Source of the DNA: Takakia lepidozioides
Lineage: Eukaryota > Streptophyta > Takakiopsida > Takakiales > Takakiaceae
DNA: 60,000 nucleotides
NCBI GenBank assembly: GCA_030704615.1
Contig: CM060731.1
Span: forward strand, 59,998,756 to 60,058,755
Direction: 5' to 3'
Shown here piece after piece: positions 11,625-21,989 of the stretch. The position numbers were made by a program, and so were the translations under genes. How positions within the stretch are numbered: the stretch's first letter is position 1; each line of letters starts with the position of its first letter. Under the pieces are notes generated by a model. That model saw nothing but the letters and a program-made list of their open reading frames with translations, was not told where the DNA came from and searched no databases.

Positions 11625-13117
11625 CTACCTTTGTCCAAGGCATCGTGGACACAACCATTCTCCGATAGGAACCTCCTCAAGTGGCGGTGTCAAGCATCCC
11701 ATGTGCCACCCCCTTGAGCATTTGTCACACACCAACATGGTTGTGGCGCCACCAGCATGCCCACATAGCATGCAACGCAACCCTGCAGGTACCACTACAA
11801 GTTGGGATCTATCCTCCCATCCACATGTGGAAGGTGACATGACGCACAATTGCGCACATGGTCCTTCCATACCATGCCATCTCGACCCTCCAGAATCAAC
11901 ACTCCTGAAGGCAACACCTCCCTGACCCTTAGAATCACACGTCCAGTTGTGACATCCAAGGTCATAGGCGTTGTCTGTTGCAGATACACATAGTCCCCAG
12001 GGTGGAAACGCCGAACACTTGGCCGATATCCTCCTCCACGTATAGTGGCGTACCTCAATGTGTTTCGGTGTTGGGCAATAGCAAGGTTCTCAAAAGCCAT
12101 AGGCATGACTCTCTTGAACAACTCTGTCTGCTGGGCACATGCTTGTGTCCACACATCCGGATCATCAAGGTTGAGAACTGTTGCAGCCTCCCTGCGAATA
12201 GATGCAGGCACATCCGGCTCTCGGCCGAAGAGAATAAAATAAGGTGAGAAAAAGGCAAGTGAAGCTTGTTTGCTGAACCTATAGCCCATAGCTAGCCAAG
12301 GCAGCTGAAGGTCTCAATCTCCTAGGTGTCCCTTCTGCAAACCGTACTTGCGCAAACCTCTCTTGACTATCTGAACAACTCTCTCCGCCAAGCCATCAGC
12401 CTCGGGATGATCCCGAGAAGTAGTGCGGTGATCTATCAACTTTCAAGGCTTGATCACACAAAGCCTGAAACTCCCCAAGAACTTTCTCCCCTGGTCCGTG
12501 AGTACCTCGGCTGGAGCACCAAAATGGCTAAGCACTCGATCTAAGAATGCATACGTAGCCCCCTCACTTGTCTTGTCAGGCAATGTCACCAGTTCAATCC
12601 ATTTGGAAAAGTGTTCCACCATCACCAGCACATACTTGTTATGGCGAATCGTCAGTGACAATGGGCCTGCGAAGTCAAGACTCCAACGATAGCCCAAACC
12701 CATAATGGGTAAAGGATGCAATTGTGAAGTAGGGGCGTTGAAAGAAACCCGCACTCTATCACACACCATGCACCTTGCCACTAATTGTTGCACATCCGTG
12801 TGCATGCCCCGCCACCAATACTGCCCTTGCAGCAAACTATAAGTGCGCCGCACCCCAAAATGTCCCAACTCCTTATGGGCATGGCGTATCAATGACACTC
12901 GTTGTGTTGGATGAGGCACAATCCTCACTCGTCCATCCTTCCATACCCGGAGTAGGTGAGTCCCCTCCCACTTGAACCTCTTGGCTCGTTGTAGGACCCA
13001 ATCCCTCTCCTTAACAGTCACACTGGCTGATGTCTCTCCGGTACGAAGGTATGCCAACACTGTTGCATCTTCATGCACATCCTTAGCACCACCAAACTCA
13101 TCACTAGTCTCTGGATC
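11625..13117 (-). pseudogene. gypsy integrase with C-terminal PHD finger (decayed)
   Basis: The 3' half of a gypsy pol gene. The N-terminal zinc-binding H-H-C-C is visible (HAHKELGHFG then CMVCDRVR, about 12910-12760). The catalytic core has D in SLDFAGPL (about 12670), D in LTDQGRKF (about 12500) and E in ADGLAERVVQ (about 12370). After the core, a short C-terminal region (FHPGDYVYL) is followed by a full C4HC3 PHD finger (CMLCGHAGG, CDKCSRGWHMGC, WLCPRC, about 11770-11640). The frame shifts between core parts and again just before the PHD finger (about 11810), so it is not translatable as is. PHD fingers read histone H3 tails, so this one could steer integration to particular chromatin, as chromodomains do in chromoviruses; that is inference. 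The first codons join the RNase H frame once element D is removed. Confidence 0.85.
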
Positions 13118-13126
13118 GTCATGCAC
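13118..13126. repeat. left 9-bp target-site duplication of element D
   Basis: GTCATGCAC, repeated exactly at 20185-20193. Joining the two sides through one copy restores a continuous gypsy frame (VHD into DPETSD), which supports a simple insertion. Confidence 0.9.
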
Positions 13127-13324
13127 CCTGGTTATCATTCCTGACGTGACGTGGCGCTGACTCACGTCCGACGTGCGTCACGTCACGTCGAATCCGGACG
13201 TTTATCCATGTAATTGTTTTTACATTTGATTTTTACGATTTACTTCTACCCTTTGTAATAACATGGTAGCCACGGTGTAAAACAGACGTGGCCAATTATT
13301 AATATTTATTAATTCTTTTTAAAA

Positions 13325-13675
13325 AAATATGTCCGCCTATATTGGCGGTCGCATATAATCTATTATTTTTAATAAAAGCGACCGCCCATATTGGCGGTCG
13401 TTTGTAATTTAATATTTTATTAAATTAAGCGACCGCCAGTATTGGCGATCGTCGGTAATTTTTATAAAAAAAAATGAAGCGACTGCCCATATTGGCGGTC
13501 GCCCGTTATTTATTTATTCTTAAATGAAGCGACCGCCCATATTGGGCGGTCGCCCGTAATTTATTTATTTATAAATGAAGCGACCGCCCAAATTGGAGAT
13601 CGCCCGTAATTTATTTATTTTTAAATGAAGCGACCGCCCATATTGGCGGTCGTTTGTATTTTATTACATTTTAAA
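13325..13675. repeat. left palindromic tandem array of element D, about 7 units
   Basis: Units of about 50-54 bp. Each consists of the near-perfect palindrome GCGACCGCCCATATTGGCGG(TCGC) separated by AT-rich spacers such as 'taatttatttattt'. Every unit can form a hairpin. The core differs from that of the right array (AACATA there, CATATT here). Confidence 0.9.
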
Positions 13676-14000
13676 ATAAGCTACACCATTCCCCCCTCCT
13701 TTTTTGATCACTTTTGCCTCTCTTGTGGTGCGGTTCATTGGCATCCTGTAGTCATTTCGGACTTCGTTGCTTGACACTGCCAACGGGAGGTGCAAAGGTG
13801 ATTAATTTGGGGGGGGGGGGGGGAGGTTTTGTCGGTTTCTATTGGTCAGTCTCACACACTTGTTCACGGAACAATCATCGTATCACCATTTTGCCGTTTC
13901 CGGATCTCCGGCGGCCTGTTTTTTTGCAGAAAACTACGAAGACACCATCCACACGCGTTCATTGTCATTTTCTGAGGTTTTAGACCCTGTAGTGGGCAAA
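13676..14000. other. element D spacer before kinase-like gene
   Basis: No conserved frame is evident. A poly-G run (13808-13823) is prominent. This is the probable promoter and 5' region of the plus-strand gene. Confidence 0.35.
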
Positions 14001-14009
14001 GGTTTATAC

Positions 14010-15360
14010 AATGTCGGGGGTTGTGAATTCAAGTTCTGGGGCGGGATCGTCTGGGGGGCGGAGGAAGAGAAAACGTGCCCACGAATAGGATAGTCAGGTC
14101 AACAAGCCAGACTACCCGGGACCGGATGCCTTGGATAGGGTGAAAGAAGTGGTAACGGATTATTTCAAAGGTAGGGACATGATGAGGCTGGAGAGTGCTT
14201 ATGTTAGGCATGGATGGGAGGGGTTTCATATTTTTCAGCAAAATATGGAGATGAAAATAACAAACGTTTTGGCGGGTGCTAAGTGGACGGCGGACAGGGA
14301 TAAGTCGAAGTTCAATCGGTGGATCCAAAGCAGGGCGAAAGACGCCACGTGGAATTTGAGGCAGCTAATGAAGACATGGAAGAGTAGAACAACCGAGGAT
14401 CGAGTGCCTTCCGTCGAAGCTGAGTTAATGCGGCGTGTTGAGTATTGGGCTTGCTCGGCAAGTCAGAATTCACATCGCCGGACTAGGGTTGGCCCTTGGA
14501 AGGCGGGGTCATCGGGCGAGTGAGACACAACTGGTCTTTATTACCTGAACTCTACTGCGAAGGTGGTAGAGATTGGCCCTTACAAATAAGGAGGGTATGC
14601 TAAGGTCCATCACTGTAGGATTGTTGGCGATTCTAGAATACCGGAGCATTGGGAGCTAGCGGGAAAAAAACCCAAGTCCAAAAATCCAGAAAATGTATTG
14701 AGACAACATAACGACGAGTGTTTGGCAGTGAAGTTCCAGCATCCGGGTGTTATCTCGTATTTTGTTGCGAATGCACGTGAGGTAGAGGGTTACACTCGCT
14801 GATGGAATGGGGGGACAATACGCGACATGATGAACCTTGACAGAAAATGGGGCAACGATTCGGACAACAGGGTGATTTTGGAACAAATGGGAACGGAAGC
14901 AGAGTTCCAGGAATGCGATCATTTGCTTCGTTTCCGGAAAGTGCGCATTAAACTTGCATGGGCACTGGTGTGCATCATGGATGTTGTCCACAAGAACGGT
15001 GTCCTGCACAACGACTTGTCCTCCGATAATATCTTGTTGCATTTTCCAGATGGCACCGAGGAGATCAAGATTGGGGTGTGTGATTGGGGCTTAGTCACCC
15101 CATTGGGCATACGCAAAGCCTCGCCGTACCAGTTTGAAAACCAGGACAAGCTGGACCGGGAACTCGCGAAAAGATGATGGGTGGAAAAAAATATTGCATC
15201 GGTTTTCAATGCGAATGTCATGCCCCCCCCCCCCCCAAAGACATGACGTTGGAGGCCTTTGCCGTTGGGAAAATAGCGGTACGAATAAATGGCGTCGCTC
15301 ATTATGATCAAAGTATGTTCCAGGACCAATTTACATGAAGTTGTTGGCATTCAATGCTAC
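14010..15360 (+). pseudogene. protein-kinase-like gene of element D
   Basis: From about 14010 a Ser/Gly-rich start with a basic GGRRKRKR patch is followed by a helical region (LDRVKEVVTDYFKGR, 14123 on) without a known domain. From 14590 comes a kinase-like fold: a glycine-loop-like GGYAKVHHC (about 14595), AVK with the ATP-binding lysine (14725-14733), the catalytic loop HNDLSSDNILL (15006-15038, with D and N in place) and DWG where DFG is usual (15082-15090), then a PLGIRKASPYQF segment. HND replaces HRD, so it falls outside the RD kinases. In-frame stops near 14090 and 14590 and a poly-C run at 15222-15236 break the frame, unless introns account for some of them. It could be a captured host kinase or a component of this transposon family. 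Substrate unknown. Confidence 0.65.
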
Positions 15361-15742
15361 AAAGGTTGTACGACAACAACAAGAATGAGAGAGTCACATT
15401 AGCCTATGTAGTACTTCGGTTCATGGGCAAGCCACTCAATTGGCCAGAGCCGAAAGACGTATATAGGACGGAGTAGACCATAGTCTCGTAGATATGAGAT
15501 TTTTGGCGGTACAATGGTTCTTTTATGAAGACATAACTCAATTTTGATCGTGCATGTAATAAATAAAGTCCCATTGTAAATACTACATTGCATATGCTCG
15601 ACCCTGGCACCTGTCATCGCAACATAAATGGTTTGTGTACTGGCTCACTGTTTATATTTGTAATGTTCCAAGGTTACGGATAGGGTTATGAGAAAACGAT
15701 GTATTAGTTCCGTAGGAGTTAGATAACAAACGTCTCCTCTCA

Positions 15743-15907
15743 TTCAACTATGCGACACTACCATGAGAGGCATGGATCGGAAAGTAATAGGTGCACATGC
15801 GACCTCCGAACGTTTGATACTAGGTCTCTACTTAAACGTGCGGAGATCGCATGTACACCTATTACTTTTTTTATCCATATCACTCATGGTAGTATCGCAC
15901 AGTTGAA
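15743..15907. repeat. long imperfect hairpin, about 70-bp arms
   Basis: The left arm (15743-15813, 'ttcaactatgcgacactacc' onward) is complementary to the right arm (15836-15907) with few mismatches; a loop of about 22 bases separates them. It lies between the 3' ends of the two convergent genes of element D. It may be a tiny foldback or MITE insertion, or a shared 3'-processing or small-RNA source. Confidence 0.8.
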
Positions 15908-16250
15908 TAAGATATGGAACGTTTGTTGTCTAATTCCTATGGATTCAATATATCATTTTCTCAGTACCCTGTCAGAAACATTGAAACATTCGCAGTTACA
16001 AACAGTGCCACAATACACGGTCGATTTTGTTGAAATGACATTTGTGAGGTTCGAGCGTATGCAATTTATTATTTACATCGGAATTTTATTTACTCGGGGG
16101 ACCGGTACTGCTGTTGGAGCGCAACTGATGGTGCGAGTTCTCTATTGATTGGAGCTGTCACAACCAATGTCAACAATCATCATTACGGTAAGGTTCATGC
16201 TATTGTTGTTCCTCTAGCTGAATTTTGTAGTACTTTTTTTGCTATTCCCA
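15908..16250. other. element D intergenic stretch
   Basis: Between the hairpin and the minus-strand gene. No conserved motif is seen. It probably contains the 3' end of the minus-strand gene. Confidence 0.3.
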
Positions 16251-16259
16251 TGCCAACGT

Positions 16260-17600
16260 CATTTGAGACTGGCATGTTCAGCCACCCTGGCCAGCTTGCA
16301 GGCTGCAGCCATGGCCCACCATAAATTGAATGAATTGGAGATTTTGTGCGAAGTTCCTGGTTTCATATCCGTGGTGGCTGATACGGAATTCGGAATATGA
16401 CAGTCGCAGTGGACTTGATGTTGTTGGCATGGGAGTAGCAAAACGATTCCTAAATAATTCAGCTACATGAACATCGGCAGTATGAAACACCTTGCAGTAC
16501 ATATGATTCTTGATATTGTTTGCACGGATTATTTGTGTTTGTGCTTTCAAGTGGCGAACATTTCCGCCATGGTGCGACGTGCATTGGCCACGTTAAATGG
16601 TTGATGTGATACCATTTCAATTGTACCCAATTCTCCCAATCGTCATTCAATGGGACCCATGCCTGAATCTCCATCGTTTTGGACAAGCGTCATGCAGTTG
16701 CCATGGCAATGTCCCGCTCCTTTGTAACGTGATCGACATCTAATATCGGGTTCATCTCCGATTGAATGGCGACCCTCGAGCATTCCCCGGTTTCCAGTAC
16801 TGGTTCTTTTTTTTTCCTCCTTCTCTCATCCGCAATTCGATGTTTTTCAACCATGGTTTCATCGGCCACAGGGTCAAGGACGTCTGTAACTTCTTGAATG
16901 ATGAGGTCAATACTATGATCGGGCATCGTAAACTCCGCGTCCATGTCCACAGTTTGTTCGATCCTCATTGTGGACAACAGTGCCTTAATTGTTTAGAGGC
17001 ATGTCTTGCAATCTAGCTTCCAACTCGGCTATGCGCAGTGTTTGTCAGTCTAGTCGGTCCTGCATGGTCCTGATTTGTTGGTTTCTTTCCGCCAGTTGTT
17101 CCTCTAACGTTGCAGCCGGTTATATTCCGAACGTGTCCGGGATGTACTCCAAATCGTATAGCAACCTTGCGTTCCTCCTACCAGCAGTTTGCCAATTCAC
17201 TGGACGCAAGAGTATGACCTCCACGTACAACATGGCTGCCAAGGTGTACGAGATTTGACCCTTTAAGAGAGGTTGACCCCACAATGTGCAATGCACCTCA
17301 TTCGCCTTATGCTGGAAATGCAAGTTCGTGCAAGACTTGGACTCTGCGTAATTGTTTCCGGTTTGCACGTCATGCCTATCCAAAGGCCACAATCGATTGA
17401 TGATGTACCATTTCACGAATTTTTTGCATCTCGCCATCAGCCACCGGAACTCTTCCGGAACATCCTCCCAGCCCTCTTCTGCTAGTATGCTAGGGTCACC
17501 AAATACTTCTCAATTCAAGTCTTGCCTTTACCCTTTGATTTTCTTAAGGGGCAGTCCATGTTCATTGGGGTCATCTCTTCCATGACGGTCATCGTCCTGG
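16260..17600 (-). pseudogene. element D minus-strand gene, unknown family
   Basis: Read from right to left. A segment at about 17480-17120 (EEGWEDVPEEFRW, MARCKKFVKWYII, NRLWPLDRHDV, LLRPVNWQTAGRRNARL) has even, protein-like composition. It is followed by a Lys/Glu-rich segment at 16977-16690 (MSTMRIEQTVDMDAEF, DERRRKKKEPVLETGE). A further segment at 16686-16459 contains WVPLNDDWENWVQL. These look like exons of one gene facing the kinase-like gene. I do not recognise the family. Its place in the element makes a transposase or DNA-binding partner possible, but no DDE triad can be assigned by eye. Shifts of frame between pieces may be introns or decay. Confidence 0.45.
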
Positions 17601-17971
17601 CCCTCTACCATTCTACAAGAACAACATTAAACGAGGTTTTCTAAAAAGACGTAACTCTAAACCTTTTCCCCGTTAAGTAGGTTTGAGTAGGTGTCAAAAT
17701 AGTTCCTAAAAGCTAATTTTGTAAAATAAAATGATCCTGGAAGCCAGAGGAGGGCCTATGGGATCATTCTGCAACGACCTCACAGCAATCGCGGCCAAAA
17801 AAACCCCCCACCCAACCAATGGCCTCCTTCTCCACGTGACTACGTGTCGTGGAATAATGAAATGTCACGCACACAGAAGTTGTGTGGAGAGGAAGTGAGG
17901 GGAGAATAAGCCTCCCTTGGCTTATATCCCCCCCCGCCCTCATTTCTCGGGCCACGTGCAGGGCGAATCTT

Positions 17972-20000
17972 CTAGAAGCGACCGCCAACTTGGCGGTCGC
18001 TCGATTTTCCGGAAAATAAAAAAATAAGCGACCGCCAGAACAAGCGGTCGCTCCATTTTTCCAAAAAAAACAAAAAAAACAAAAAAAAAAACAATTGACC
18101 GCTAGACAGGGCGGTCGCACCATTTTCCGGAAATAAAATAAATAAACGACCGCCAACATAGGCGGTCGCTTCATTTTCAAAAACTTTAAAATAAATAAGC
18201 GACCGTCAACATAGGCGGACGCTTCATTTTCAAAATTTAAAAAAAAAAAAAACGACCGCCAACATGGGCGGTCGCTTCATTTTCAAAACATTTAAAAAAA
18301 TTAAGCGACCACCAACATAGGCGGTCGCATCATTTTCAAAAACTTTAAAATAAATAAGGGACCGCCAACATAGGCAGTCGCTTCATTTTCAAAAACTTTA
18401 AAAAAAATAAGCGACCGCCAACATAGGCGGTCGCTTCATTTTCAAAACATTTCAAAAAAATAGGCGACCGCCAACATAGGCAGTCGCTTCATTTTCAAAA
18501 ACTTTAAAAAAAATAAGCGACCGCCAACATAGGCGGTCCCTTCATTATCAAAACATTTAAAAAAAAATAAGCGACAGCCAACATAGGCGGTCACTTCATT
18601 TTCAAAAACTTAAAAAAAAATAAGCGACCGCCAACATAGGCGGTTGCTTCATTTTTAAAAAAAAATTAAAAACAATAAGCGACCGCCAGCATAGGCGGTC
18701 GCTTCATTTTCAAAACATTTCAAAAAAAAAACGACCGCCAACATAGGCGGTCGCTTCATTTTCAAAAACTTTAAAATAAATAAGCGACCGCCAACATAGG
18801 CGGTCGCTTCATTTTAAAAAAAACTTAAAATAAATAAGCGACTGCCAGCATAGGCGTTCGCTTCATTTTCAAAACATTTAAAATAAATAAGCGACCGCCA
18901 ACATAGGCGGTCGCTTCATTTTTTAAAACTTAAAATAAATAAGCGACTGCCAGCATAGGCGGTCGCTTCATTTTCAAAACATTTAAAATAAATAAGCGAC
19001 CGCCAACATAGGCGGTCGCTTCATTTTCAAAAGCTTTATAATAAATAAGCGACCGTCAACATAGGCGGTCGCTTTATTTTCAAAAAATTAAAATAAAAAC
19101 GACCGCCAGCACTAGCTGTCGCTTGATTTTCAAAACAATTAAAATAGAAGCGACCGCCAGTCATGGCGGTCGCTTGATTTTCAAAAACATTTAAATTAAA
19201 GCGTATGTCAGTAATGGCGGTCGCTTCATTTTCATTTTCAAAACAATTAAAATAAATGCGACCGCCACAAATGGCGGTCGCTCCATTTCCAACCAAATTT
19301 TTAAAAAAACGACCGCCACTAATGGCTGTCGCTGCAATTACAAAAAACAACAATACCAGCGACTGCCCCTAATGGCGGTCGCTCCATTTTCCTCCAAGAA
19401 ACATAAAAGCGACCGCCAATAATGGCGGTCGCTTCATTTCCAAAATAAAAAATATATAAGCGACCGCCAGTAATGGCAGTCGCCCCATTTCCAGAAATAA
19501 AAACATAAAAACGTCCGCCAGTATTGGCGGTCGCAACATCTTAAAAAATAACCATTACAGCGACCGCCAGAAATATGGCGGTCGCTATTTCTTTTTCTAT
19601 TTCAAAAAATAAAGCAACCGCCAGTGCGACCGCCAATCTTGCTTTAAAAAAAAAAAATTTGAAGCGACCGCCAATACGGCGGTCGCTAATTCTTTTTTAA
19701 TTTTGAAAAACAAAACGACCGCCATAATTGGCGGTCGAGTTCATTTTGTTAATTTTTTTTTAAATGTATGTGTCACCGTGCATTTGCCAATATGGCAATC
19801 GCTTGTTTCCTTTTTCAAATTAGGCGACTGCCAATACGACCGCCAATCTTGTTTTTTTAAAACAATAAATTGAAGCGACCGCCAGTGCGACCGCCAATCT
19901 TGCTTTAAAATAAATAAAAATTGAAGCGACCGCCAATACGGCAGTCGTTATTTTTATTTTTAATTTCGAAAAACAAAGTGAATTGGCGGTTGTGTTCATT
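17972..20000. repeat. right palindromic tandem array of element D, about 34 units
   Basis: Period about 53 bp. The unit is GCGACCGCCAACATAGGCGG(TCGC) followed by 'ttcattttcaaaa...aaataa'. Units at 18140-19060 are near identical and those toward the end at 20000 are more diverged (cores GTAATG, AATACG), so growth is recent in the middle. Short frames read through the array on the minus strand are artefacts. GC-rich arms alternate with A-rich spacers, so single strands would form serial hairpins. Confidence 0.93.
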
Positions 20001-20184
20001 TTGTTAAATTTCAAAATGTATTTGCCACCGCCACCGTGTCGGCGACGTGGCTGCTTAAGTGGCAGTATTTTACCTGGTACTATTTTTACCAGAATATTCC
20101 CCGAACCTGACGTGACGGAGGTCCCGTCGGCGTCAAGTCCGACGTGATCTGACGCGGACGGACAGACGTGATGCTGATAACCAG

Positions 20185-20193
20185 GTCATGCAC
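20185..20193. repeat. right 9-bp target-site duplication of element D
   Basis: GTCATGCAC, identical to 13118-13126, directly after TGATAACCAG. Confidence 0.9.
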
Positions 20194-21610
20194 GCTATCT
20201 ACATGACGAATTGCATGGGATGAACCAGCTTGAGCTCCCATTGCTAGAATGCACAAAAAGGCCGATGCGTGCCATCCTGGCAACCATCTCCTCATCTGTC
20301 TCACCATGCCACCGAGCTCCAGTATCATCATGCTCGCTCGTGCATGGATTACGACTCAACCCATCTGTATCCCGATTGACTATACCGGCTCGATACACCA
20401 CTTGGAAGTCGTACTCTTGAAGCATAAGCGCCCACCGTGCAAGCTTCATTGTAAGCTTGTCCGACTCCATCAACCACTTCAATGGTTGGTGATCCATGAC
20501 AAGGGTGAAGAGATTGCCATAGAGGTAGCATCTGAAATGTGCCACTGCCCATACCGCAACTAGACACTCCCCTTCATAGGAACTATACTTCGCCTCGGTA
20601 CCATTGTTCGAGCGGCTAGCATATGCCACTACGAACTTTCTTCCCTCATCATCCACCTGTGTGAGCACTACTCCAATCCCCAACATACTCCAATCCGTAT
20701 GTAGCTGGAAAGGCCGCCCCCGAATAGGCCGCCTCAGAATAGGTGCAGAAGTCAATCGAGCCTTGAGTTCCTCAAAGGCTTCCTCCTGCTCCTCCTCCCA
20801 CTGCCACTCCTGACCCACCTTGGTCAATTTGGTAAGAGCCTTTGCAATGCTACTAAATCCCTTGACAAACCGTCGATAGTAGTTTGCCAATTCCATGAAG
20901 GCACGAACTCTGCTCACATCCATAGGGCGTGGAATGCATGCAATGGCCTCCACTTTGTCTGTTGAACACCCAATCCTCCAGGGTATATCATGTGGCCTAG
21001 ATATTCAATCTGATTGTGGAAGAACTTGCACTTTCCGGGGTGCGGTTTCAATCCGTGCGCTCTCAAGCGCTCAAACACCACCTGAAGGTGTCTCTCATGC
21101 TCCTCAACCGTAGCACTAAAGACGATGATGTCATCAATGTAGCACCGGGCGAAGTCTAGCCCGCGGAGAATCCTATCCATGACCCTCTGAAACTCTGCAG
21201 GAGCATTCTTCAACCCAAACGGCAATAACCGCCATTGGTACAAACAATCCTTCCCATGTTGGTCAATCCCCCAGAATGTCGTCTTTTGCTTGTCAGCCTT
21301 TTTGATTGGCAACTGGTGGTAACCGGATCGCAAGTCCAATGTGCTAAACACCTTTGCATGCCCAATGGCATCCAAGATCTCCTCTGGAGGTGGCATGGCA
21401 TATCTATCGGACTTAGTCTGACGGTTCACATGATGATATCCCCACACATCCTTCTTTCTGTCCAATTGCCATAGATATCCTTCTTAGCTGGCATCACCGT
21501 TGCCGAGGCATACTCCCCGCCTGACAACTCCACCAATCCAGCTTCGAACAACTCCATAGTCCGTGACTGGATCAATGACCTCTCCATGACACCCATGTCA
21601 AGCAATTTAG
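20194..21610 (-). pseudogene. gypsy reverse transcriptase and RNase H (decayed)
   Basis: The middle part of the minus-strand gypsy pol gene. Upstream linker ELFEAGLVELSGGEYAS (about 21550-21500) leads into reverse transcriptase: STLDLRSGYHQLPI (about 21340), LPFGLKNAPAEFQ (about 21210) and the active site YIDDIIVF (about 21140). The tether has ANYYRRFVKGFS (about 20880). RNase H follows with D in LHTDWSMLGIG (about 20690), E in YEGECLVAVW (about 20575) and D in VMDHQPLKWLM (about 20495). Frameshifts near 21440 and 20950 break it. The element copies its RNA into DNA in virus-like particles; this copy cannot make an intact polyprotein. Its 3' continuation is the integrase on the far side of element D. 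Confidence 0.9.
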
Positions 21611-21611
21611 A

Positions 21612-21665
21612 TCCATTGCTTGACCCAACACTTGGCGACGGAATACCTCTGACAGACTGCTCCCA
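21612..21665 (-). pseudogene. C-terminal scrap of a DNA methyltransferase upstream of gypsy RT
   Basis: The minus strand encodes RRQVLGQAMDLNCLTWV directly upstream of the linker to reverse transcriptase. The same peptide occurs on the plus strand at about 22908-22955 as the end of the methyltransferase-like region. In this retroelement family, therefore, the methyltransferase lies before reverse transcriptase in pol. The copy is cut at 21665, where the plus-strand element begins. Confidence 0.7.
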
Positions 21666-21989
21666 GTGCGGCTTATTAGAAATGTAGCGGTGGACAATAG
21701 GAACATGATGCCCACATTGGCTGCATTTTCAGGGGTGGTGGCTTGGGATGGTGAGCTCTTGGAGGGCAATAGCCATGCAGATGATGATGGCCACCACCTG
21801 ATGAGGACAAACAATTGGCATACAAGGCTGATTTGCTTCCTCATGTACCTGTTCATATTCCACTGTGGGGTACAGTTGGGAATTTGCATCGAGTAGCAGA
21901 CGAGTATGTGCACCAAGCATGGCAGGAGGCCTATCCATTGGTGATTCAGTGACATCACCCGGACCTCCTCAGTTAGCTCATTTGGACAC

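Larger units (their letters stand above)
13128..20184. mobile_element. element D, 7-kb TIR transposon with palindromic end arrays and a kinase-like gene
   Basis: A DNA transposon nested in the gypsy pol gene. Its ends are the inverted CTGGTTATCA (13128-13137) and TGATAACCAG (20175-20184), flanked by the 9-bp duplication GTCATGCAC. Next to each end is GACGTGACG-rich sequence, then arrays of a palindrome of the type GCGACCGCC-n6-GGCGGTCGC (7 units on the left, about 34 on the right). The interior holds a plus-strand kinase-like gene, a strong inverted repeat and a minus-strand gene of unknown family. I recognise no transposase, so the superfamily is uncertain. A 9-bp duplication fits MULEs, and the end arrays resemble foldback-type structures. 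Confidence 0.85.

Noticed and set aside
19036-19353. Long frame on the minus strand through the palindromic array
   Set aside because: Its residues (GGRFYFNCFENQAT type repeats) are only a translation of the tandem unit; sibling units break the frame.
17972-20000. Regularly spaced palindromic repeats that look CRISPR-like
   Set aside because: The spacers are A-rich and nearly identical to one another, the host is eukaryotic, and the array lies inside a transposon end.
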